A stretch of DNA of 64,000 nt, from assembly GCF_016802725.1 (NCBI RefSeq), contig NC_052673.1, positions 2,734,037 to 2,798,036 on the forward strand, read 5' to 3'. The stretch is from Solenopsis invicta (taxonomy: Eukaryota > Arthropoda > Insecta > Hymenoptera > Formicidae). The notes under the pieces were generated by a model. It did not search any database and was not told the DNA's origin. It was given only the letters and a program-made list of their open reading frames with translations. A program made the translations under genes and the position numbers. This document shows, piece after piece, positions 1 through 11,613 of this stretch (within the stretch, counting starts at the first letter, position 1; every line of letters starts with the position of its first letter).

Positions 1-654
1 GAGAAAATTTAGAAAAGAAAAAGAGGGATAGTGATATAAAGAAAGAATACAGGAAAGAGATAAAGCAATACAGATGTAAGAAAGGGAGGTAAATTCACTA
101 AACTGCGCGCCAAATAGATTTTCGGTTATATAAGTCTCACTTCTATGGAAAGTTGATGTGATAAAAATAAAAATGAACAATAAGCAAATGTTCTATGAAA
201 ATATGAAATGATTTGTCTCTGATTGAATGGTATCTTGATTGAATTGCACTGTTGTTTTGATTGAATCAAGAATATAATTAAGAAGTCAAGAATATTAAAA
301 AAATTAGATAATATTTATTTATAAATTTGTTGCATAAAATTTTGTCTAATTTAGATTTTAAAATCAATGTTTAGGGGTTTTTGATGTCGCTGATTACGAA
401 TCTGATGTTAAAATTTTTTATATTTACTAGAAAATAGCAATCTTACTGTAATAGTTATTGCTTTATTTTATATATTTTATATTATATATGTAAATGTTAA
501 ATAATATTTTATAATTTTATATTATATATGTAAACGTTAAATAATAATAATAAACCTGTACATTATTAATAATGTAATTAAAATAGTTTTAGATTTTGAT
601 TTTCTGGTTTTCATTGATTTCTGATTTTCATTGATTGATAGGTAAGTATTTATA
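1..654. other. AT-rich intergenic DNA, no gene seen
   Basis: Low-complexity AT-rich sequence without a coding frame that I can support. Only short homopolymer and TA-rich stretches are visible, with a weak direct repeat around 470-545 (two copies of a motif ending in a run of TATATATG followed by TAAATGTTAAATAATA or a variant). Confidence 0.6.
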
Positions 655-750
655 TTTCTGTTTTTCTTTTTTTCTTTCTCTTTTTCTTTTTCTCTCTATT
701 CTTTCTTTTTCTTTCTTTCTTTCTTTTTTCTCTTTATTTTTTTTTTTTGA
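655..750. repeat. Polypyrimidine (T/C) tract
   Basis: About 95 bases composed almost only of T and C on the plus strand, with repeated TTTCTTTC units. It lies just before the minisatellite and may be a simple-sequence relic. No function can be assigned. Confidence 0.7.
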
Positions 751-763
751 AAGGTGTCAAGGA

Positions 764-1700
764 TATACTTATTGTGCGTTCTTAAAAATTTGCGACTGTA
801 TCCCGATATACGACTGCATTGTATCTCTAAAAATCGGCGGCTGTGTGCTATTAAAAGATCTTGATATTATTGTGCTTCTAAAAATTGGCTGCTGTGCGCC
901 TCTAAAAATCGGCTGCTGTGCGCCTCTATTAAAAAATCGGCTGCTGTGCGCCTCTACTAAAAAATCGGCTGCTGTGCGCCTCTACTCAAAAATCGGCTGC
1001 TGTGCGCCTCTAAAAATCGGCTGCTGTGCGCCTCTACTCAAAAATCGGCTGCTGTGCGCCTCTAAAAATCGGCTGCTGTGCGCCTCTAAAAATCGGCTGC
1101 TGTGCGCCTCTACTAAAAAATCGGCTGCTGTGCGCCTCTACTCAAAAATCGGCTGCTGTGCAGCTCTAAAAATCGGCTGCTGTGCGCCTCTACTAAAAAA
1201 TCGGCTGCTGTGCGCCTCTACTCAAAAATCGGCTGCTGTGCGCCTCTAAAAATCGGCTGCTGTGCGCCTCTACTAAAAAATCGGCTGCTGTGCGCCTCTA
1301 CTCAAAAATCGGCTGCTGTGCGCCTCTGAAAATCGGCTGCTGTGCGCCTCTACTAAAAAATCGGCTGCTGTGCGCCTCTACTCAAAAATCGGCTGCTGTG
1401 CGCCTCTACTCAAAAATCGGCTGCTGTGCGCCTCTAAAAATCGGCTGCTGTGCGCCTCTACTCAAAAATCGGCTGCTGTACGCCTCTAAAAATCGGCTGC
1501 TGTGCGCCTCTACTAAAAAATCGGCTGTTGTGCGCCTCTACTCAAAAATCGGCTGCTGTGCGCCTCTACTCAAAATTCGGCTGCTGTGCGTCTCTACTCA
1601 AAAATCGGCTGCTGTGCGCCTCTAAAAATCGGCTGCTGTGCGCTGATACAAGACTATAGTGTGCTTTTGGAAATTGGCTGCTGTGTGCTGATACAAGACT
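764..1700 (+). repeat. 24/28-bp minisatellite, about 30 units
   Basis: Tandem array of a core reading AATCGGCTGCTGTGCGCC, joined by a short TCTAAA linker (24-bp unit) or a TCTACTAAAA/TCTACTCAAAA linker (28-bp unit). I count about 30 copies of the core. The 24- and 28-bp units are interspersed in an irregular higher-order pattern. Units at 764-876 and 1643-1700 are degenerate; the last two are spaced by a GATACAAGACTAT motif. Long open frames cross the array only because the repeat lacks stop codons, so I do not call a protein. The array ends 17 bases before the ATG of the Helitron-like gene and may belong to that element. Confidence 0.9.
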
Positions 1701-1716
1701 ATTGTTTTTAATAAAA

Positions 1717-4147
1717 ATGTCTATGAAAACAAGAGATATTACTTTAATGCCTGCCGATAAAGATATAATTATCCGAGGTGAATGGCTTACGGACAGTCAT
1801 AAAGATCATTTTCATCGACTTTTAGCAAGTTATTCGGATTATAGACCTGTTGAAACATTCCGAATACAATTATTAGATACAATACAACCTGTGTCAAAAG
1901 ATACAAAACATATACAAATATTACATAGTTCGTCAAGTTTATTAGATGGACATTGGGTATGTAGTTTTTATGATAGAAAGAATATATTTATATATGATTC
2001 TTTAAATAATAAAACATTGCACAAACAACATAAACAATTTTTGGAAAGGTTGTTTCCAACGTATGACTTTGAAAACAATTCTGTAAAATTTCCTAATGTG
2101 CAACAACAGCCGAACTGCAATGATTGTGGTGTATATGCCATAGCTTTTGCAATTTCATTATTACTTAACATTAAACCAGAAAAAGTACGTTATGAGCATA
2201 TGTTAATGCGTCTACATTTGTTAAAAATTCTCGAAAAAAATGTAATTGAGCATTTCCCTCAAGATTCACAATATGGCGTTCCTCAAGAAATACTTCCCTT
2301 AGCAGCAATAAGAGCAACAGATGCTCTTGTTGAACGCACAATTTATTTGTCTGAGAAGAATTCTTTTAAGAACCAATTAAATAAAGTTGTAAATAATTGC
2401 GGAAGTAAACGTCATATAGAGGCTGTAGATAATTATTGCGTTGAAAAGCGACTTCAATACGCACCGGATGTAGAAAATAATGTTATTTTTAATAATATGT
2501 CGGTAAAGACAAAAGATTGTATTACTTTGGCACCTGCTGAAAGAAATATTATTGAACATGTAAGTTGTAAAATGCCGGATAAAAATATTTCTCCAACATT
2601 GTATAAACGAGTCAATACGTATCAATTACACAAACATAACAATTATTGTCTTCGTTCTAAGAAAATGGGGCGTAAAGTTATTCGTGTATGTCGTTTTGGT
2701 TTTCCTCGTGTTATTACGGAAACGTTAATCATGAAAGACGTTGTAAGTTCGATAGCAGGTAGAAAAAAATTAAAGCATAGAAGTAGGCTTTATGATCTTC
2801 CTCGAACAGACAATGAAGTTAATGTAAATGATTATAATCCTGTTGTTCTTACTGCGTGGGAAGGAAATATGGATATACAATTTGTTGGTGCAAACTCAAC
2901 GTTGCTTACTTGGTACGTTACTAAGTATGTAAGTAAAGCAAGCAAGTGTGAATTATCTGAAAATATCCTTGAGAGTAAAGATCAGAAAAATAAATCAGTG
3001 GCGAGTTGTCTCTGGAACGTTGGTTTACGATTCTTAAATCATAGAGAATGTGGAGCTCTTGAAGCTGCCGATACATTGCTAGGCATTTCTTTATACGGAA
3101 CTGATCCAGCAACGACTATTAAATGGCTAGATGTTAATAAAATACGATACAGAAGAGTCAAAAGTTGTAAGGAAGTTCAAGCTCTTGATGGAGAATCGAA
3201 AGACATATTTTGTCCATCTATGATAGACAATCATTATCCGAATAGACCGAAGGAATTTGAATCTATGTCTTTATATGAATTTGCACAATGGCATGATATT
3301 ACAAAAATCAAACCAAAAAGTAAAAATATTACATTTTACAAGATAGATAATGTTTATTATCTTAAACGACGACAGCGTGCATATCTTATTAATCATTATA
3401 GATATGATGTCAATACTAGGCCGGAAGATTATTTCCTTGCATTACTTCTTATGTTTCAACCATGGCGGAAAATAGAAGAGCTTAAAAATGGTTGTAATAC
3501 TTATGCGGAATCATTTCACACTGTAAAATTACATCTCGTCGAGGCATTGCAGTATCACGAAAGAATGGAGGAATTGAAAAAAGCATTCGAAACTGCGAAG
3601 GAATTAGTTCAACAACAATTAGACGAAAAGCAACAGCATGTGACTCAGGATGATCCTGATAACCCGATAGGTGTTCAAAATGTTCAAGCTGGTGAGGCAA
3701 TGCAAGATTTTAAAGATCTTGGTAATAAATGTAACGAAGAGGTCGATATGTCTCAAATGATTTCAAAACTGAATGTAGACCAAAAAAGAGTATTTGATAG
3801 AGTCACTAGTACTGTAATGTCAAATGAAAAATCGTTACTACGATTATACGTTAGTGGAGAAGGAGGTAGTGGTAAAAGTTTCTTAATTAAAACTATTAAA
3901 TGTTGGATAAAACAAAATCTCAACAAGGATACTGCTATAGCGGCACCTACCGGTATAGCAGCGCTTAATGTAGATGGTTTGACAGTACATAGATTGCTTC
4001 AATTACCTGTTGAACATGGTCATACTCCCAAGTATAAACAATTAGCAGATCATGTATTGAAAGTTTTAGGAGCAGATCTTAAAGATGTCGTCCTTCTTAT
4101 AATTGACGAAGTATCAATGATATCTAATTTGACTTTGTTGTATATAC
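1717..4147 (+). CDS. Helitron-like protein, 5' part: C48/Ulp1-like protease, Rep C-terminal part, start of PIF1 helicase
   Basis: First 810 codons of a rolling-circle (Helitron-like) transposon protein. Residue numbers count from the ATG at 1717; an upstream in-frame TTG would add five codons. Residues about 60-190 match a C48 (Ulp1/SENP) cysteine protease fold, with candidate His79 (in GHW), Asp94 (in YDSL), Gln131 and Cys137 (in NDCGVY) at the spacing of that family. Around 317-410 come a CRFGFPR motif, NDYNP, and WYVTKYVSK with two tyrosines (400, 404) as in Helitron Rep motif 3. A PIF1-type helicase follows, with Walker A GEGGSGKS (Lys720) and Walker B IIDE (797-798). The upstream HUH (His-x-His) motif of Helitron Rep is not found. 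The frame is broken at 4147 by the LTR retrotransposon and resumes at 19296. Low GC and AT-ending codons contrast with the inserted element. Confidence 0.85.
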
Positions 4148-5910
4148 TGTGACGTGACATCCCGTTTGGCTGTCGGTCACAAGGATCGTAAGATCCGAAC
4201 GAGGAGCGCACGCTGCGGCTTTACGTCCTCTCGGCTCGGAGACGGACGTGTCGGCGAGTGCACTTATAATTCCGCGTCTTTGTTTTGCGTGCGTGTGTCC
4301 GTCCGTTGATTTTAGCGACGTTTTGCGGATCGGCGGCTAGCGAATATTCCTTTTTTTGTATCGACAAAATCTCACCCGGCGAGCAGACTGGAAGAAGGAG
4401 GAGGCTGCCGCCACTGGAGACCTTCCGGACCGTGCGCAGGATCGCAGTAGCGCGCACGACAGGTGATCTCTCTTGATTTAATTACGTTGTCTCTTACCGT
4501 CGCGCCTGTACGCAACAGTAAAGCCGCTGAAATTGCAGGACGCAAAGAGGGAAGGTCCGGCGTAGGAGATGTCGACACTCCACGCAGATCATCGCGTAGG
4601 AGACTCCGAACAAGGAGCTGCGAGGGAAAGTTCCGGACGTGGTTCCGAGCGCGGGGGCACCGGACGTCGGAGAGTCCGTAGGGATAGCCATCCGGCTTCG
4701 GGAAAACCACGGGAAGAGTCGCAAGCTGCCCGAAGACACCGACCTACCTCGAATTGCGCGCCGCGGCGCGACAGCCTGATTAGAGGGTCGCGAGGACCGC
4801 GTTATCAGGCGGAACCAATAGCGCGGCGCGACGAACCCCCGTGCGTGGGGGCGAGAGATCCTGCGTGCCGCCTACCGAATTTCCTCGCGCTATCGATCAC
4901 TTCGCTGTGGATCGTCACGAGTGCGCTGCCACGAGCCGAGACGACGGGAGCCGCTTTCGAGGCCGAGTTACATCCCCGCACGAGGACGAGTTCGGGCCCA
5001 GCCAGCGTCGTGGTGAGACGAACGAACTAGTGTAAAGCCACCGATTTCGCCGGCCGGATGAGTCGCGCGTGCGAAAGTCGTCTTTAGAGTTAACGTTCGC
5101 CGTACGATCCTCCGCCGGGATGGGAACACGCTAGTGCTTGCGTGCTGTCCGCGTGCTCAACCGCCGTACGCCTCATCCGACCAAGTCGCGTCTTGATTCT
5201 TTCGGTTCCGTTTATTGAGAGCGTCGCCGACGCCACAGCCAAGTCGCGTTAATTGTGTCATATTCTTGTGTGTCGTCTGTAATAGCGTATGTATGCGTTT
5301 CTGTTGGCGATGTCCGTTTTGTTCCGCGTATTTCCGAATGCTTGCTTCGTGCCGAATCGTCATAATTTTGCGTGAGCTGAGAGTGCGTGTGTAGCGTGGC
5401 GAGAGTGCGCGGTGTTTGTCTGCCGCTGCTCAGAATGGAATTGTGACTCTCTCCGTTCGGTGAGCTCGTACCGACGACCGCGGGAAATTTTCCGACCGCG
5501 CCCGAGTCGCGAGACATCGTCGCGAGGCCATGCGAGTAGTGTTAGATCTCGGAAATACATTGTCCAATTCACTATGAAATCGAAGTGTTTTCTTTAAGTT
5601 CCCTCGCTCTCCTCTACCTCCCCGCCCGCCGCGAACCACTCCCTCTGCCAATTCCGTGGCTGAGCTACCGGTTAAAAGAGCCCGTTATTGCCCGTGACGA
5701 AGTAGAGTATTTTCGCGTTTCCTTTTCCGGCATGAATCGAGAGATCGGTCTCATTCCGATCTAAGAGTGGCACGCTCGCTCGTGCCTGGCGCCCAATCGT
5801 ACCGGCTAACTTCGCGCTTTTGATGTGAGCGACGTCACGATTACCGTGGCTGCCTAACTAGCGTCACGAGCAATTAACGTAGTTGCACCACGCTCGTGAG
5901 TGCGGTCGCA
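4148..5910 (+). repeat. 5' LTR (1763 bp)
   Basis: Direct copy of 17538-19295. About 15 single-base differences and two small gaps (3 and 2 bases) were seen by eye, which account exactly for the 5-bp length difference. It begins TG and ends CA. A 153-codon frame (4569-5030) is open in both LTRs, but the region is GC-rich and I do not call it a gene. The left boundary interrupts the Helitron helicase frame just after the Walker B motif. Confidence 0.95.
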
Positions 5911-5914
5911 AATT

Positions 5915-5932
5915 TGGCGCCCAACGTGGGGC
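5915..5932 (+). promoter_or_regulatory. Primer-binding site of the LTR retrotransposon
   Basis: TGGCGCCCAACGTGGGGC begins four bases after the 5' LTR end. The TGGCGCC start and the position are those of a tRNA-primed minus-strand primer site. I cannot name the tRNA with confidence. Confidence 0.8.
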
Positions 5933-6519
5933 ACCGAAAACGTTGGAAAGTAGAAATTCTGCAAGTATCGAAATTACGGGCGTTGAGAGCGAGAGGACTT
6001 CTGCATGCTTTGGTATTGATTTATTGCATGTGGAAATTATTTCCTATATGTGATTTATGTTTCTCTGGTGAATTTCATTATTGTGATTTCTGTTGTTGCT
6101 AATCATTTTCTTTTCAGCAGTGTGCATGTTATTTTTCGCGTACTGATTTTAAGAATTCGAGTGGTCCTGGAATTTCGCGTGTTTTCCGCGTGAACGGTTT
6201 CGCGCGACGTCGCTTGTTGCCGTGCGCTGTGTGTGCGCGTCGACCTTGCGGCTGTCTCTCTCGCACTCGCGTACGCGTTCGCGCGACGACGTTGTTTACG
6301 TTTTCGAGTGCCTCTCTGTGATTGCCTTCACCGTTCTAACTTACTGAGAGTTTTTGCGCTTGGGCTGGCGGAATTTGGAAAGTATTCGTGTCAAAATATT
6401 ATTCGTCCTGAACCTTGCGGATCGTTGTGAGCGACCGTGTCGTGACTTTCGGTCGCCCCGTCCTTGCGGGTCTCTTTCGTTCGCTGTAGCGTCGTGCGGT
6501 TTCGCGGTATTCTTTCGCG
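5933..6519 (+). other. Leader between primer site and gag
   Basis: 587-base untranslated leader. It includes a pyrimidine stretch ending in TTTTCTTTTCAG near 6104-6117 that resembles a splice acceptor, but no donor was identified. No gene is supported here. Confidence 0.5.
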
Positions 6520-7791
6520 ATGACAACTTCGGAGGGAAAATCGCGCTACGGGTGGATCTATAAGTTATCGGAGGATCGCTTGCGGGAGGAATTGGCGCGT
6601 CGTGGACAGCTGAGCGGCGGGGATCTCGCGGCATTGCCCGACCGCCTATTGCGTTACGAGATGGAAAAGCCGATCGAGACCGCGTCGTTGCACGACGCTA
6701 TCGAGATGCCGACCGTGCAACGGCTACCTCCGCCCTCTCCGCCGATGCGACCGGACAGTCCGGGTGATCTCGCGATGGGCAACCTCCGCATGGGGGAGGA
6801 CGACGACGCGATTCCCGCGCGCGCTTCCTCGAGACGTGGGATGCTGCCGCTGCGCGGGGGCGGAGGACAACCTCCACCTCCCGGCGGGCCGCAGCATTCG
6901 GTTACCGAGATTTTTAACATCTTACGAAAATGGAATTTGGCGTTTTCGGGCTCTCGCGGTAGCGACGCGGAAGCATTTTTAGTGCGTATTGAGGAGGGTC
7001 GCGCCTTACTGCCCGTTTCGGACGACGATCTTTTCCGGTGTCTGCCGTTCTTTTTATCGGGGACGGCGGTACATTGGTTCCGCAACCGACGCGCAGAATG
7101 ACGATCGTGGAACGACTTCGTGGTGGCATGGCGCGCGCGATTTGGCTACCCGGATTTTCAATTCGCGTTGCGCGACGAAATTCTCCGTCGTACGCAGGGG
7201 GAGCACGAGACCGTCGCCGATTATTTGACATGTATGCAGGCGTTATTCGACCGATTAAGCCCGCCGTGGACTCTCGAAGAACAATTAAACTACGCGCATC
7301 GGAATAGGCTGCCGCGATTACAGATAGCGATTCGCCGGGACGAATTTAGAAGTTTCGCGTCATTGGAATTATTGGCGTCGCGAATTGAGGTGAGCCACGA
7401 TGCTGCCACCCGTTATCGCGCTCCACCCGCGCCGGAGCGATCTCTTTTTCCGGAATTAGCCTATCGCTCGCCGAAGAAGGCCGCGCGCGCGTCTGCGGTC
7501 GTCGCAGAGGGTGTCGCGACGGTGAGTCCCGGGGGGCGTAAGAAATCCGCGAAGCCAACAAGCACCACCGCCGCCGCGCCGACGGCCGCGTCGACGAGTA
7601 CCGCCTCCGCAGACCCCGCCACCGCTTCCCCGCGTACCAGCACCGCTAAGTGCTGGAACTGCGATAAAATCGGTCACATTGCGCGCGAATGCGGCGAGAA
7701 CCGGCGGATGTATTGTTACCGTTGTGGTAAAACCGGCGTGACCGTGAAGTCGTGTGCCACGTGCGCGGGAAACGAGCCGGCGAGTCGCTAG
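6520..7791 (+). pseudogene. gag: gag of the Gypsy-type element, interrupted by one in-frame TGA
   Basis: Structural protein of the LTR element. The ATG at 6520 opens a frame that runs to 7791 with one interior stop, TGA at 7099-7101; the same frame continues directly afterwards. The N-terminus (residues about 12-45: YKLSEDRLREEL and on to RLLRY) resembles a SAP-type helix pair. The middle shows the capsid-like WNDF...W...FG pattern just after the stop. The C-terminus carries two zinc-knuckle-like motifs, CWNCDKIGHIAREC and CYRCGKTG...CATC. The end overlaps the pol frame (from 7752) in a -1 register, as expected for frameshift expression of Gag-Pol. The Ala/Thr/Ser-rich linker before the knuckles is low complexity. 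Confidence 0.85.
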
Positions 7792-10700
7792 ATCGGGTCT
7801 GCGCGACTCCAGTAGAATCGGCAGAGGCCCGATCACCAATTAACATAAGCGATTTCGAACATTTGTACGGTGCGTTTCCGATTGAGGGGCGCCCACCCCT
7901 CCGATATTTTCGCGTTCTCGTGGAGGGACACTCGCTCCTCGCGCTGATTGACTCCGGGTCGAGCCGCACGATTTTCGGGCAGGACGGGATCCGGATACTG
8001 CGACGGCTGGGGATCCCGACGCTCCGCGACCGCGGCTCGCGGATACGAACCGCGAACGGTCAAATCGCCGCGATCGCGGAGGAAGCCGACGTGACGGTGG
8101 AGTTGGAGGGGAGACGCCACGCTCTCTCAGTGTGCCTCTTGCCGAATTTGGTCGTCCCGTGCGTGGCAGGTGTGGATTTTTTGTGCGTTTTCGGCGTTAG
8201 TCTCGATTTCACTGCCGTGGCGTGGACTTTTGCGGACGAGCCTGATCGCAAGTATCCGTTCGAGCTTGGCGGGAAAAGTATCACGTCCGCCATCGCCGGC
8301 GTTCCGGCCGGCGGCGGGCTTTCAGAGTTGACATCGGATCAGGAACGACGTCTAGAGGAATTTTTAGAAAAACACGTACCAAAACAAGTCGCGAATCCGG
8401 GTATTACTAAGCTTACCGAGCATCGCATTGACGTGGGACAACACCGACCCGTGAAACAAAGGTGTTATTTAGTTTCGCCGAAGGTTCAGGACGCGATACG
8501 CGAGGAAGTCAACAAGATGTTAGAAGCGGGAATTATAGAACCGTCGTTTAGCGAATGGTCGAACCCCATTGTGATGGTGAAAAAGGCCATGGGCAAATAT
8601 CGGTTTTGCCTTGACTTTCAGAAAATAAACAGTATTTCGAAGAAGGATGCGTACCCGCTACCAAATATGAACGGTATTCTCGATAAGTTGCGACCCGCCC
8701 AGTACATCTCAACGATCGATTTGAGCCAAGCGTATTTTCAGATTCCTTTGGCAAAGGAGAGTAGGGAAATTACCGCGTTTAGCGTACCGGGTAAAGGGTT
8801 GTATCACTTCACTCGCATGCCGTACGGATTGACGGGGGCGTCCGCGACTTTTCAACGACTCCTCGACAAACTGATCGGCCCAGAGATGGAACCGCACGCG
8901 TTCGCGTACCTGGATGACATCGTCGTGGTCACGTCCACGTTCGAGGAACGTTTAGAGTGGCTCCGACGGGTCTTGGATAAAATCGCCGCAGCCGGTCTCA
9001 CTATCAATCCGGGGAAATGTGAATTTTGTCGCTCACACGTTCGCTACCTCGGCTTCGTTGTGCAGAGGGAGGGGCTAACAATTGACCCCGATAAAGTGCA
9101 ACCGATCTTGGAGTATCCGGCTCCGCGCAATCTAAAGCAATTACGCCGTTTCCTCGGGATGTCGTCCTGGTACCGTCGCTTCATCCCGCAATTCGCGACG
9201 CTCAGCGAACCGCTCACCCGATTGCTTAGAAAAAACCGGTGGTGGGAGTGGGGGGGGGGCGAGCAGGAGGCAGCCTTTGAACAAATTCGCACGCGCTTAA
9301 CGTCCGCTCCGACGCTGGCATGCCCGGATTTTTCGATTCCTTTTGTGTTACAAACGGACGCGAGCTCCGTCGGCTTGGGGGCTGTTCTAACATAGACAGT
9401 GAACGAAGTCGAACACGTTATCGCGTTCGCGAGTCGAGCCTTGTCAGACCCGGAGAAAAAGTATTCCGTAACTGAACAAGAGTGTCTGGCAGTCGTGTGG
9501 GCCATACAAAAATTTAGGCCGTACCTCGAAGGTTACAAATTTACTGTGATAACCGATCATAGTAGTTTACGCTGGCTTCACCATCTCAAGAACCCGACGG
9601 GTCGACTAGCACGGTGGGCATTGGAGTTGCTCGAGTACGACTATGAAGTTGTACATCGTAAGGGCGCGCAGCACCATGTTCCGGACGCCTTGTCGCGAAT
9701 GTTCGAGGGGGAAACCGAGCCCGCCGTGGTCGCGGTCGCCGACGCGATTAATCCACCGAACACGCATGACCAGTGGTACCTTAAAAAATTTCGCGAGGTG
9801 GGGGAGGCAAAGAAAAACTGTACCGACTGGAAAATCGTGGACGGGCAACTCTATTTCCTGAAGCCGCGCCCGGTGACTTCGGCCATCGTCCCCGATCTAG
9901 ACCGATGGAAGTTGGTATTGCCACGGGAATTGCGGGAGGAGGTTCTGCGTGAATCTCACGACGATCCGCAGTCCGGTCACTTGGGGGTCGACAAAACACA
10001 CAACCGCTTGAGTATCGCGTACTACTGGCCGAATGCGTTTCGCGACGTGACAGGATACGTGAAAGGGTGCGAGATATGCCAGCAGACAAAGGTCGAACAA
10101 GCCAGTCCCGTGGGATTGATGGGCCGTCGCGTAATAGAGGCACCGTGGACGGTTATCGCGGCGGACATCATGGGTCCACTGCCGCGAAGTAAGAACGGCT
10201 ACTCGTATCTCCTCGTGATACAAGACCTGTTCACTAAATGGGTCGAATACCAAGCGCTGCGAACCGCAAACGGCAAAAAGATACGGGAAGCCCTCGAAAA
10301 TCTCGTTTTGTCGAGGTGGGGTACGCCAAAATTCCTACTAACGGATAACGGGACCGAGTTCGTGAACCAGACGTTGAGAGCTTTTGCGCAGGATTTCGGG
10401 ATAACGCACACCACCGTCCCGCCGTACCACCCGCAAGCCAACCCCGTGGAGAGGGTGAACCGGGTATTGAAAACAATGATTATTGCGTTTCTCGATCGTG
10501 ACCACCGCGACTGGGATCTCCATATCCACGACTTCCGTTTCGCGTATAACACCGCCCACCACTCATCCATCGGAACCTCGCCTGCGTTTTTAAATCTCGG
10601 TCGTGAATTAGAACCAATTAACTCTTTGCGTCGTCGTTGCCGCGACGCTACCGAGGTGGCCTCGGGCGAAGCGGGGGACTGGTCACGACGTATGCAAGAC

Positions 10701-10997
10701 TTGCAAGCGTTGCATGCGTGGGTTTCGGAGAATCTTGAGCAAGCATACCAAAAACAAGCGTATTACAACAAACACCGGCGTGATAAAACTTTTGGGGTGG
10801 GAGAGCTCGTTTTGAAGAGACAGCACGTTCTATCGTCCGCGGCTCAAAACATCGCGGCGAAGTTGTCACCGAAATTCCATGGACCATTCCGAGTTTCGAA
10901 GGCCCTTTCGCCGGTCGTATACGAGCTCACCGACTTAGACGGAACCGCGATGGGGAAGGCCCACATAAAGGATTTAAAAGTCTACCACAATCCCTAG
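7752..10997 (+). pseudogene. pol: pol of the Gypsy-type element: protease, RT, RNase H, integrase; one in-frame TAG
   Basis: Polyprotein in the -1 frame relative to gag. Aspartic protease: LIDSGSS (Asp at 7950). Reverse transcriptase: RFCLDFQKIN, STIDLSQAYFQIPL, and the YLDD catalytic box (about 8907-8918). RNase H starts with QTDAS; a TAG at 9393-9395 interrupts it, and the same frame continues with EQECLAVVWA and TDHSSL. Integrase: a zinc region with GHLGVDKTH and CEICQQTK, then catalytic Asp at 10164 (ADIMGPLP), Asp at 10344 (TDNGTEF) and Glu at 10449 (NPVERVNR), with 34 residues between the last two. The C-terminus has a chromatin/DNA-binding-like FHGPFRV...YEL...HIKDLK tail. The domain order places it in Ty3/Gypsy. 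Apart from the one stop the frame is open over 3.2 kb, consistent with recent loss. Confidence 0.93.
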
Positions 10998-11068
10998 AAG
11001 AGGCGTAGTTCAGAGTTTTCTTTCTTCTTTCTGTCCCATTTCGTTCCCCCCCCCCCTCTACCGAACAG

Positions 11069-11324
11069 ATGGAGCACGGCAGAATGGGGAGTCGCGCCGA
11101 AGCGGAGGCGCGCTACTTGCGGCGGCGCCACCAGTTCCGGCTGAAATACCGGGAGCTATGCAGCCTAATCTACTGGGAGTATCCCGGATTTTGGAGCGAA
11201 CTGCGAGCGCTCGAAGATTTGCGTCCGCGAGACAACCCCAGGACATGCGAAACGCCCCAAAGGGAGCGGGGTTCGACCCGCGACGTAGGGGTGCAGGCCA
11301 TCTGGGGAGAGAGAGAGAGAGAGA
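11069..11324 (+). pseudogene. Third ORF of the LTR element, 5' part (split by LINE)
   Basis: Opens with ATG 72 bases after the pol stop. The protein start is highly charged (YLRRRHQFRLKY, then ELCSLIYWEYPGFWSEL, with a run of Trp, Tyr and Phe). It is cut at the (GA)n stretch 11307-11324, where the LINE 3' end begins. The reading frame that resumes at about 15992 is in the same register and ends in a zinc knuckle. It does not look like an envelope gene: no signal peptide or membrane segment is seen. Function unknown. Confidence 0.55.
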
Positions 11325-11613
11325 ATCGTCATTTATTACGCGCTCTGGGATTAGATCCCCTCAAGCGCATGATCCATTACATCATTAAGTTTGACATGAG
11401 AGATCAAAAATCGCAGAAAAATAGATACTAGTATACAATATTATATAATCTAAAATTAACATAAAATACAATAAAAAAAAAAAAAGAAAAAAAAATTAGA
11501 ATTAGAAATTAGTAATAGTGTAAGTGGAAATTAATATAAATATGGACTAGAAATAATTAGTCAGTATCGAGACCGATGTTTCGATTGATTGGGTCGAAGC
11601 GGACTTCGGCCCA

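Noticed and set aside
635..1659. Long open frames (204, 111 and 69 codons) across the minisatellite
   Set aside because: They arise because the repeat lacks stop codons; no motif, no codon structure, and starts are non-ATG or arbitrary.
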